Source: Desulfoluna spongiiphila (GTDB lineage Bacteria > Desulfobacterota > Desulfobacteria > Desulfobacterales > Desulfolunaceae). From it: DNA of 64,000 nt. The notes beneath the pieces were generated by a model that made no database searches, was not told where the DNA came from, and saw nothing but the letters and a program-made list of their open reading frames with translations. Each line of letters opens with the position of its first letter. Positions within the stretch are counted from its first letter, which is position 1. The translations under genes and the position numbers were made by a program. Below, in pieces: positions 7,862 to 15,418 of the stretch. The stretch spans positions 191,554-255,553 of the forward strand of contig NZ_FMUX01000008.1 in the NCBI RefSeq assembly GCF_900101345.1, read 5' to 3'.

Positions 7862-9772
7862 ATGACCCTTTTAGATCAGATCGATACCCCTGAAGACCTG
7901 AAAAAGCTGGATCGAAGCCAGCTGCCTCAGCTTGCACGGGAGATTCGGGATAATATTGTGGATGTGGTGTCCAAAAACGGTGGGCACCTGGCGTCCAGCT
8001 TAGGCGTTGTGGAGCTGACCATTGCGGTTCACTATGTCTTTGACGTGCCCTTCGACAAGGTGATCTGGGACGTGGGCCACCAGGCCTATGCCCACAAACT
8101 CCTCACCGGAAGGCGCGAAGCGTTCCCCACCCTCCGGACCCTGGGGGGGATCTCGGGTTTTCCCAAGGTCAGTGAAAGCCCCTACGATGCCTTCACCACC
8201 GGCCACAGCAGCACCTCTGTGTCGGCAGGCTACGGCATCAGCTGTGCCCGGGACATCAAGGGCGAAGACGGAAAGGTCATCTCCATCATCGGCGACGGCA
8301 GCCTCACCGGGGGCATCGCCTACGAAGGTCTCAACCAGTCCGGGCCCTCCAGCCGCAACCACCTGGTGATCTTAAACGACAACGAGATGTCCATCGCCAA
8401 AAACGTGGGCGCCCTCTCCTCTTTTTTAAGCCGCACCTTTTCGGCCAAGTACCTCCAGGACCTCAAGGGCGAGTTCAAAAAGGCCATGAAGGCCCTGCCC
8501 AAGGTGGGAGACGACATCTACCAGTTTGCCAAGAAGACCGAAGAGTCCTTCAAGGCCTTCGTCACCCCCGGCATGCTCTTTGAAGCGTTCAAGTTCGAGT
8601 ACCTGGGCCCCATCGACGGCCACAACCTGGAACACCTCATCGACATCCTTGAAAACATCAAAAAACTCAACAAGCCCGTGCTCCTGCACGTCATGAGCAA
8701 AAAAGGCATGGGGTACGCCCCGGCAGAAGCCAACCCCGTCTATTTTCACGGCGTCGGCGCCTTTGAAAAGGAAACGGGCAACAGCATGAAGGCCAAGCCC
8801 AAGGCCCCCTCCTATACCGAGGTCTTCGGCAAGAGCATGGTGTCCCTTGCCGAATCAGACAAACGCATCGTGGCCGTAACGGCCGCCATGCCCGAGGGAA
8901 CGGGGCTCACGGAGTTTGCCGCCCGCTTTCCGGACCGGTTCTTCGATGTGGGGATCGCCGAGCAGCACGGGGTGACCTTTGCCGCCGGCATGGCCACAGA
9001 AGGAATGAAACCGGTGGTGGCCATCTACTCCACCTTTCTCCAGAGGGCCTACGACCAGATTCTCCACGATGTCTGCCTGGACAGGCACCCGGTGATCTTC
9101 GCCGTGGATCGCGGCGGCCTTGTGGGGGAAGACGGCCCCACCCATCACGGGCTCTTTGACCTGGCCTACCTGCGGCCCCTGCCCAACATGGCCATCATGG
9201 CACCGGCCGATGAAAACGAGCTGCGACGCATGCTCAAGACGGCCCTGGACCACGACGGCCCCATCGCCATCCGCTATCCGCGGGGGGCAGGCACCGGGAC
9301 CGCCGTGGACGAAGCAGCACCTCCCCTTCCCTTTGGCAAGGGCGCCCTCGTCCGGGAGGGCAAGGACCTTCTCCTGCTTGCCATCGGCACCTCCCTTGCC
9401 ACCTGCATGGAGGCTGCCGAGCAGCTTTCCCAAAGGGGCATCGAAGCCGCCGTCATCAACGCGCGCTTTGTCAAGCCCCTGGACAAGGACCTCATCCTCA
9501 CCTGGGCGGGCACTACAGGCCACGTGGTGACCGTTGAAGAGCACATGAAGGCCGGCGGCTTCGGCAGCGCGGTTCTGGAGCTCTTCTCCGACGAGGGCCT
9601 CTCGAACATCGCCACCGCCCGTGTGGGCATTGAAGATCATTTTGTGGAACACGGCCCCAGGGAGGCATTGTGCCGTCGCCAGGGCATTTCAACCGAAGGA
9701 ATCGTGGAAGCGTCTTTCCGTGTGCTGGGGCAGACACAGAGCGTCACCACGCTGGCCGGTGACGGTCGATAA
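7862..9772 (+). CDS. dxs: 1-deoxy-D-xylulose-5-phosphate synthase
   Basis: The first enzyme of the MEP isoprenoid pathway, joining pyruvate and glyceraldehyde-3-phosphate with thiamine diphosphate. The 636-residue protein shows the GHQAYAHKLLTGR motif with its catalytic His, the TPP/Mg motif GDGSLTGGIAYEGLN ending in an Asn, the transketolase pyrimidine-domain block DRGGLVGEDGPTHHGLFDL, and the C-terminal transketolase domain. The ATG before TLLDQIDTPEDLKKL was chosen because of AGGTGAAGG just upstream and the usual family start. A longer in-frame reading would overlap ispA. With ispA upstream and ispF at 52.7 kb, the MEP route is represented at two loci. Confidence 0.96.
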   Translation: MTLLDQIDTPEDLKKLDRSQLPQLAREIRDNIVDVVSKNGGHLASSLGVVELTIAVHYVFDVPFDKVIWDVGHQAYAHKLLTGRREAFPTLRTLGGISGFPKVSESPYDAFTTGHSSTSVSAGYGISCARDIKGEDGKVISIIGDGSLTGGIAYEGLNQSGPSSRNHLVILNDNEMSIAKNVGALSSFLSRTFSAKYLQDLKGEFKKAMKALPKVGDDIYQFAKKTEESFKAFVTPGMLFEAFKFEYLGPIDGHNLEHLIDILENIKKLNKPVLLHVMSKKGMGYAPAEANPVYFHGVGAFEKETGNSMKAKPKAPSYTEVFGKSMVSLAESDKRIVAVTAAMPEGTGLTEFAARFPDRFFDVGIAEQHGVTFAAGMATEGMKPVVAIYSTFLQRAYDQILHDVCLDRHPVIFAVDRGGLVGEDGPTHHGLFDLAYLRPLPNMAIMAPADENELRRMLKTALDHDGPIAIRYPRGAGTGTAVDEAAPPLPFGKGALVREGKDLLLLAIGTSLATCMEAAEQLSQRGIEAAVINARFVKPLDKDLILTWAGTTGHVVTVEEHMKAGGFGSAVLELFSDEGLSNIATARVGIEDHFVEHGPREALCRRQGISTEGIVEASFRVLGQTQSVTTLAGDGR

Positions 9773-9812
9773 CGAGAAAGGATAAGGAAAACCTTTGAGT
9801 CAGGAAGTAAAA

Positions 9813-10535
9813 ATGAGAATTGACCAGCTCCTCCTCGACAAGGGGCTGGTAGAGAGTCGCCAGAGAGCCCAGGCGTTGATTCTGGCAGGAAAAGTGTTGG
9901 TAAACCGGGTACCTGTCACCAAGGCCGGAACGCGTGTCCTGACAAACGCCGAGATTCATGTCAAAGAGGACGAGATCCCGTATGTCAGCCGTGGGGCATT
10001 GAAACTCGAAGAAGCCCTGAAAACCCTTGAAATCGACATTGCCCATGATGTATGTCTGGACATCGGTGCTTCCACGGGAGGCTTTACGGATTGCCTGCTT
10101 CGACATGGGGCGGACAAAGTCTACGCCGTGGATGTGGGCTACGGCCAGCTGGCCTGGTCCCTTCGCAACGACGACAGGGTCGTGGTGCTGGAACGCACCA
10201 ACATCCGCTACCTCACGGACGAACAGGTTCCTGAACGTGTGGATCTGGTCACCATAGATACCTCCTTCATCTCATTGAAGCTGGTGGTACCGGCGGCCCT
10301 GAATTTTCTTAAAAAAGAGGGACGAATTCTCGCGCTTATCAAACCTCAGTTCGAGGTAGGAAAAGGGAAAGTGGGAAAAGGCGGGGTGGTCAAAGACCCG
10401 GCCCAGCACACGGAAGTTATCGACAACCTTAGTCTTTTCTTCCAGGAACTTGGCCTGAAAAAAGAGGCCGTCATCCCCTCCCCCATCCTGGGCCCCAAGG
10501 GCAACCGCGAGTTCATTATCTCTTTGAAATACTGA
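9813..10535 (+). CDS. tlyA: TlyA-family rRNA 2'-O-methyltransferase
   Basis: A 240-residue protein with an N-terminal S4 RNA-binding domain (MRIDQLLLDKGLVESRQRAQ) and a FtsJ-type Rossmann methyltransferase with the SAM loop LDIGASTGGFTDCLLRHGA. TlyA enzymes methylate cytidines in 16S and/or 23S rRNA; some were first named hemolysins. The later IKPQFEVGKGKVGKGGVVKD block is characteristic. The ATG has AGGAAG six bases upstream and gives the usual family N-terminus; a TTG six codons earlier is the alternative. It lies 40 bases after dxs and is probably the last gene of that operon, which is a common arrangement. Confidence 0.92.
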   Translation: MRIDQLLLDKGLVESRQRAQALILAGKVLVNRVPVTKAGTRVLTNAEIHVKEDEIPYVSRGALKLEEALKTLEIDIAHDVCLDIGASTGGFTDCLLRHGADKVYAVDVGYGQLAWSLRNDDRVVVLERTNIRYLTDEQVPERVDLVTIDTSFISLKLVVPAALNFLKKEGRILALIKPQFEVGKGKVGKGGVVKDPAQHTEVIDNLSLFFQELGLKKEAVIPSPILGPKGNREFIISLKY

Positions 10536-10580
10536 CGGGATTGATATATATACCAAAGTTCGTAATGGTATGTTTATACA

Positions 10581-10673
10581 CAGCGCCTGCAGGGGCAACC
10601 CTCCGGGCGCTGGCAGGAGCACTCGATCCGGCGCGATCCGCTACCGCGATAACGGACGGCAGAAGGATTCGAG
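10581..10673 (+). other. structured leader region upstream of the EF-G-like gene
   Basis: Two nested hairpins are visible. CAGCGCC pairs with GGCGCTG (10581-10612), with an inner AGGG/CCCT. Then CTCGATCC pairs with GGATTCGAG (about 10625-10673), with an inner ATCCG/CGGA helix. There is no U-tract, so neither is a plain terminator. I matched it to no known riboswitch. Confidence 0.35.
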
Positions 10674-10753
10674 AGGCAAAACATGTAATTCAGGAGAAGA
10701 GACTGTCACATAGACATTAGGCTTGAATCACTACATATTGAGGAGGTTGTTTA

Positions 10754-12811
10754 ATGAAGTTATCTTCTGATAAACTGCGAAACGTCGCTCTGGCAGCCCA
10801 TGGAGGTGCAGGCAAGACATCCCTTGCCGAGGCATTGATTTTCAACGCCGGTGCAACCAGCCGACTTGGCCGTGTGGAAGAGGGCAACACCGTGATGGAC
10901 TACTCGGAAGAGGAGCAGCGCCGGACCGCGTCCCTCAGCAGCGCCTTTTTTCAATATGAGTGGAAAAAACACATTATCAGCCTCATCGACACCCCGGGTG
11001 ACAAAAACTTCTTCTCAGACACCAAGACCTGCATGCCCGCCGCCGACGGCGCCGTCATCGTCATCGATGCCTGCACCGGCTCCGATATCCGCACCGAACA
11101 GTCCGCCCAGTTTGCCGGCGAAAACTCCATCCCGGCCATCGCCTTCATCAACAAACTCGACCATGAGCGTGCCAACTTCAGGCAGGCCATTGACAGCGCC
11201 ACCACGACCCTCAATCCCAAGCCTATCCTGATTCAACTTCCCATCGGGGAAAAAGAAGCCTTCACAGGCGTGGTGGACCTCATCGCCAACAAGGCGTACA
11301 GTCTTAAAGACGGCAAAGCCGAGCCCATGGACATTCCTGCGGACATGGCCGACGATGTGGAGACCGAGCGGGCAGAACTCATTGAAAACATCGCCGAAGC
11401 CGATGACGAACTCCTTGAGCGCTATCTCGAAGGCGACGACATTCTCGATGCCGAACTCGTTGCAGCCCTTAAAAACGGCGTCAAAGGGCGTCAGTTCATG
11501 CCGGTTCTCTGCGGCGCCGCAACGGCCAACATGGGCATCGGCCTTCTGGCCGACTTTATCGTCGAGGCCATTCCCAGCCCCCTTGAGCGAATCCCCTTCC
11601 CCACCGAGGACGGAGAGGATGTCGCCTTTGATCCCGATGCCCCCTTTGCCGGCTATGTCTTCAAGACCATCGTGGATCCCTACGCGGGCCGCCTCTCTCT
11701 CATCAAGATCGTGGCCGGTTCCCTCGGCAAGGACGGCACCGTCTACAACACCGACAAGGGCAGCAAAGAACGCTTTTCACAGCTCCTCTACCTTGCCGGC
11801 AAAGAGCAGAAGCCCATCGACCATGCCGAGGCAGGCGCCATCGTGGCCGTGGCCAAGCTCAAAGAGACCTTTACCGGCGCCACCTTGTGCGACGAAAGCC
11901 GCAAGGTGACCTTCAAACCCACGGCCCCCATCGCACCGGTAATCTCCTTTGCCGTGGAAGCCGCCAAACAGGGCGACGAAGACAAGGTCTTCTCCTCTTT
12001 GTCCAGGCTCCAGGAAGAAGACCCCTCCCTGGGCCTTGACCGCGTTGCCGAAACCAAAGAGATCCTCTTAAACGGCATGGGCATGGTCCACGTGGAGGCC
12101 ACCATTGAAAAGCTCAAGCGAAAGTTTAACCTGGAGGTGGTCATCAAGCCCCCGAAGGTTCCCTACCGGGAGACCGTCCGCAAAAAAGTGCGGGTTCAGG
12201 GCAAACACAAGAAACAGACCGGTGGCCACGGCCAGTACGGCGACTGCTGGATCGTCCTGGAACCCCAGGAAAGCGGTGCCGGCTTTGAATTCGTAGATGC
12301 CATCGTGGGCGGCGTTATTCCCAGGACCTACATCCCCGCCGTTGAAAAAGGGATTGTGGAGGCCTCCTCCAAAGGGGTCCTTGCAGGCTTTCCCTGTGTG
12401 GATTTCAAGGTGACCCTGGACTACGGCTCTTTCCATGCCGTGGACTCCTCGGAGATGGCCTTCAAGATGGCCGGATCCCTGGCTTTCCGAAAGGCGTGCG
12501 AAGAGTCCGGAGGCGTGCTGCTGGAGCCCGTCATGAACGTCGCGGTCATCGTCCCCGACGATTTCACCGGCGACGTCATGGGGGATCTCAACTCCCGCCG
12601 GGGCCGCGTTCTCGGCATGGACAGCGAAGGCAAATACCAGGTGATCAACGCCCATGTTCCCATGGCCGAGATCCTCACCTACGCCCCGGACCTCAACTCC
12701 ATGACCGGTGGCCGGGGAACCTTTACCCGGGTATTTTCTCACTACGACGAAGTGCCCGGTGATATCGCTAAAAAAGTACTTGAAAAGATTGCGGCGGAGC
12801 AGGAAAATTAG
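10754..12811 (+). CDS. elongation factor G-like translational GTPase
   Basis: A 685-residue protein with the full EF-G layout: G domain, domain II, and domains III to V, ending in the family block GGRGTFTRVFSHYDEVP. The P-loop reads AAHGGAGKTS rather than the AHIDAGKTT of canonical EF-G. Switch II reads DTPGDKNF, so the catalytic histidine of DTPGHVDF is replaced by Asp83. The NKxD motif is NKLDHE. This points to an EF-G paralog subfamily (EF-G-like/EF-G2) rather than the main translocase, whose gene is normally found with rpsL-rpsG-tuf. A strong AGGAGG ribosome-binding site precedes the start. Its role (recycling, alternative translocation or a stress function) is unknown. Confidence 0.9.
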   Translation: MKLSSDKLRNVALAAHGGAGKTSLAEALIFNAGATSRLGRVEEGNTVMDYSEEEQRRTASLSSAFFQYEWKKHIISLIDTPGDKNFFSDTKTCMPAADGAVIVIDACTGSDIRTEQSAQFAGENSIPAIAFINKLDHERANFRQAIDSATTTLNPKPILIQLPIGEKEAFTGVVDLIANKAYSLKDGKAEPMDIPADMADDVETERAELIENIAEADDELLERYLEGDDILDAELVAALKNGVKGRQFMPVLCGAATANMGIGLLADFIVEAIPSPLERIPFPTEDGEDVAFDPDAPFAGYVFKTIVDPYAGRLSLIKIVAGSLGKDGTVYNTDKGSKERFSQLLYLAGKEQKPIDHAEAGAIVAVAKLKETFTGATLCDESRKVTFKPTAPIAPVISFAVEAAKQGDEDKVFSSLSRLQEEDPSLGLDRVAETKEILLNGMGMVHVEATIEKLKRKFNLEVVIKPPKVPYRETVRKKVRVQGKHKKQTGGHGQYGDCWIVLEPQESGAGFEFVDAIVGGVIPRTYIPAVEKGIVEASSKGVLAGFPCVDFKVTLDYGSFHAVDSSEMAFKMAGSLAFRKACEESGGVLLEPVMNVAVIVPDDFTGDVMGDLNSRRGRVLGMDSEGKYQVINAHVPMAEILTYAPDLNSMTGGRGTFTRVFSHYDEVPGDIAKKVLEKIAAEQEN

Positions 12812-12908
12812 CTTCGCTTGACTTGTTTCTGATAAGAAACGGCAGAGGATGCGGGCCTATTCGTATCTTCTGCTGTTTTGTTTTTGTGAGAGGAAGAGAC
12901 CAAAGAAA

Positions 12909-14246
12909 ATGAGACGAAATATTGTACATGTCGGATCCGGACAGCTCACTTACGAAATCCGGGAAATCGTGGCGGTGGCCAACGAACTGGCGGCGCTCGG
13001 CGTCGACATCACCTGGGAGAACATCGGAGACCCCGTGGCCAAAGGGGAATCCATTCCCGACTGGATCAAGGAGATCATCACCGACCTGGTGAGCCAGGAC
13101 GACACCTACGGCTATGTGGCCACGCGGGGGGTTTCCAACACCCAGCAGTTTCTGGCCGAATGCGTCAACACCCGCGGCGGCACGCAGATCACCAAGGATG
13201 ACATTGTCTTCTTCAACGGCCTGGGCGATGCTGTGGCAAAGATTTTCGGGTTCCTCAAGCGGGAAGCCCGGGTCATCGGCCCCTCCCCCGCCTACTCCAC
13301 CCACTCCTCGGCCGAGGCGGCCCACTCGGGGTACAACCACCTCACCTACGAGCTGGATCCCGACAACGGCTGGCTCCCGGACCTTGAAGACCTGGAAAAC
13401 AAGGTCAAGTACAACGACGCCATCGCCGGTATCCTCATCATCAACCCGGACAACCCCACCGGTGCGGTGTACCCCCGGGAGGTCCTGGAAAAAATCGTGG
13501 ACATCGCACGGCGAAACCGTATCTTTATCATCTGTGATGAGATCTACTCCCACATCGTCTATGACGACGCCTCCACCGTTCACTTAAGCGAGGTGATCGG
13601 CGAAGTCCCCGGCATGGCGCTGCGCGGCATCTCCAAAGAGTACCCCTGGCCGGGCGGTCGCTGCGGATGGATCGAGGTGTACAACCAGAACAGCTACCCC
13701 ATGTTCCGACAGTATATCCAGAGCATCGTCAACGCCAAGATGCTGGAGGTGTGCTCCACAAGCCTGCCCCAGCACTCCATCCCCCTGGTCATGGGGCACC
13801 CCAACTACAGGGGCCACCTTGAGATGCGGCGCGATATGTTCCACCGCCGTGCCGATGAAGCCTACGACGCGTTAAAAGACGTGGCGGGCATTTCCGTCAT
13901 CAAGCCCAAAGGGGCCTTTTACATGTCCGTGCTGTTTGACGAAGGGGTCCTCAACAGCGAGCAGTCCCTTGCCATCGGCGATGAGCGCATCCGCGGCTAC
14001 ATCGAAGACAAGATCCAGGACGTGGAGGTGGACAAGCGGTTTGTCTACTACCTCCTTGCGGCCACTGGTATCTGCGTGGTTCCCCTCACCGGGTTCTGCT
14101 GCTCGCGCAAAGGGTTCCGCATCACCCTCCTTGAAACCGACGACACCAAGCGCCGGTGGACCTTTGAAACCGTGGCAGACAGTATCAACGCCTACCTCGA
14201 ATCGAATCGAGGGTGCAGCGAAGAGACGTGCCAACTGGCCGGCTAA
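12909..14246 (+). CDS. PLP-dependent class I/II aminotransferase
   Basis: A 445-residue fold-type I aminotransferase. It shows the substrate/PLP motifs NPDNPTGAVYP and ICDEIYSHIVYDD, the Schiff-base lysine in GISKEYPWPGG (Lys243), and Arg residues of the GRCGW block. The start MRRNIVHVGSGQLTYEIREI was chosen because GAGAGGAAGAG lies upstream; the longer reading adds a hydrophobic stretch with no support. Substrate cannot be assigned; aspartate, alanine or aromatic donors are possible. The protein is about 50 residues longer than typical AspC-like enzymes, with an insertion before the C-terminal domain. It is followed by a strong terminator and is likely its own unit. Confidence 0.88.
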   Translation: MRRNIVHVGSGQLTYEIREIVAVANELAALGVDITWENIGDPVAKGESIPDWIKEIITDLVSQDDTYGYVATRGVSNTQQFLAECVNTRGGTQITKDDIVFFNGLGDAVAKIFGFLKREARVIGPSPAYSTHSSAEAAHSGYNHLTYELDPDNGWLPDLEDLENKVKYNDAIAGILIINPDNPTGAVYPREVLEKIVDIARRNRIFIICDEIYSHIVYDDASTVHLSEVIGEVPGMALRGISKEYPWPGGRCGWIEVYNQNSYPMFRQYIQSIVNAKMLEVCSTSLPQHSIPLVMGHPNYRGHLEMRRDMFHRRADEAYDALKDVAGISVIKPKGAFYMSVLFDEGVLNSEQSLAIGDERIRGYIEDKIQDVEVDKRFVYYLLAATGICVVPLTGFCCSRKGFRITLLETDDTKRRWTFETVADSINAYLESNRGCSEETCQLAG

Positions 14247-14272
14247 TCGCGTCACGGCTCACACAAACACAA

Positions 14273-14316
14273 AAAGCCCCTCAAGGCGGAGAACATCTTC
14301 CGCCTTGAGGGGCTTT
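14273..14316. terminator. bidirectional rho-independent terminator
   Basis: An 18-base perfect stem starting AAAGCCCCTCAAGGCGGA, with an 8-base loop. It separates the converging aminotransferase gene and the PilZ cluster. T- and A-runs flank it for both directions. Confidence 0.88.
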
Positions 14317-14355
14317 GCTGTTGATGGAACAAAACCGACCTTTTAAACTATCCTT

Positions 14356-14823
14356 TCAATGAAACTCGATATAAAGGCCCAGCTTCCCGTAATGCTGGGT
14401 GGAGTCAAAGGCCATCCCCACCTCAAGGTCGCTGATGCTTCGGATGGTACCGAATTTTTCCACAAGGGAATGGTCCCGGTCATCCAGGTGAAAGGAGAGG
14501 TCCACCCGCATGCCCACCTCCAGGGGGACCGAGGTCACAAGGCGGACCCGAAGGCCCGACTGGGATAGGTCCGTTACCGTACCCGAGAGCCGATACCCCC
14601 GCTCCTCAATCTTACAGACCACCGGCAGTGAGACATCCTTGCGAAGAAACTGCCGCCGCTCAAGCTGCACGTGGAAGCTGTGCCCGCAGCTGCACCGGCA
14701 CCGAATCTTCACATGGCACTCAACCCCCATAAAGGTGGAGACATCCTGCTCCTTTACACGGTGGCACGATGGGCAGGTGATAAAGGCCTGGAGATCTTCT
14801 TTCACAAGAATCGTATCAAGCAT
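14356..14823 (-). CDS. zinc-ribbon plus PilZ domain protein (second of a tandem pair)
   Basis: A 155-residue cytosolic protein. Residues 15-50 form a zinc-ribbon-like segment with CPSC and CRCSCGH pairs. A PilZ domain follows, with the c-di-GMP-binding arginine block ERRQFLRKD and the second motif DLSQSGLRV (D-x-S-x-x-G). PilZ domains sense cyclic di-GMP, so this is probably a c-di-GMP effector or an adaptor to the neighbouring secretion ATPase. It is the last gene of a long minus-strand operon, 26 bases after its paralog, and is followed directly by a strong terminator. Confidence 0.82.
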   Translation of the reverse strand: MLDTILVKEDLQAFITCPSCHRVKEQDVSTFMGVECHVKIRCRCSCGHSFHVQLERRQFLRKDVSLPVVCKIEERGYRLSGTVTDLSQSGLRVRLVTSVPLEVGMRVDLSFHLDDRDHSLVEKFGTIRSISDLEVGMAFDSTQHYGKLGLYIEFH

Positions 14824-14849
14824 GGTGTCCCGTCCTTACCGGCCGGAAA

Positions 14850-15317
14850 TCATGAAAACATAAGATACTGGCCGATTTTATCGTATTTTTCTATTTCGGT
14901 GAATTCAACGCCCAGAAACGGACCGTTGATGCTTCGAATCACCGCCATTTTGCTGATAAATGACCGGTCTTTGTCATCCAGGTTAAACTCCACGTGGATG
15001 ATATCATCGATGGCAAAGGGAAAGGAGGTGCTGATCTTGATGCGGGATCCCGACCGGGAGAGGTCCTTGACCGTCATGACAAATTTACGGCCGCCCTCGG
15101 AGCGGAAGGCCACCCCGGACAGTTCAAGGGATTTGCGATAATATTTTCGCCGTTCAATCACAACGGAAAACGTATGCCCGCACTTGCAGGTGCACTTGAT
15201 TCTCAGCTGCGCCTTGGCGGTCAAAAGCTTTGAAATGTCCGTGGTGCGGGATCGCTCGCATTCCGGGCACACAAAGGTTGCCGTGGTGCTGGTTCCAAGA
15301 AATATTTTTTCTGCCAT
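14850..15317 (-). CDS. zinc-ribbon plus PilZ domain protein (first of a tandem pair)
   Basis: A 155-residue paralog of the next gene, with the same order of parts: CPEC and CTCKCGH zinc-ribbon cysteines, then ERRKYYRKS and DLSRSGSRI as the PilZ motifs, and a C-terminal block VEFNLDDKDRSFI that closely resembles the neighbour. The ATG with AAGGCAAG upstream was chosen; the longer frame adds 38 residues of unlikely sequence. The pair presumably arose by tandem duplication. It lies about 100 bases downstream of the PilB-like ATPase in the same direction, and PilZ proteins are known partners of such ATPases (for example PilZ-FimX-PilB and MshE). Confidence 0.82.
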   Translation of the reverse strand: MAEKIFLGTSTTATFVCPECERSRTTDISKLLTAKAQLRIKCTCKCGHTFSVVIERRKYYRKSLELSGVAFRSEGGRKFVMTVKDLSRSGSRIKISTSFPFAIDDIIHVEFNLDDKDRSFISKMAVIRSINGPFLGVEFTEIEKYDKIGQYLMFS

Positions 15318-15418
15318 TGACTTGCCTTTTTTATGGAGGATAGAAGGCCCCCCGGAAACAGGTGGTCTCGCTGGATCAAACTGCGGGCATCGATTTTGGA
15401 TAACAGCCCCTGCTCCGA

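Noticed and set aside
10581..10673. Calling the leader a known riboswitch (c-di-GMP, fluoride, SAM, cobalamin)
   Set aside because: None of the consensus blocks of these classes could be aligned to it.
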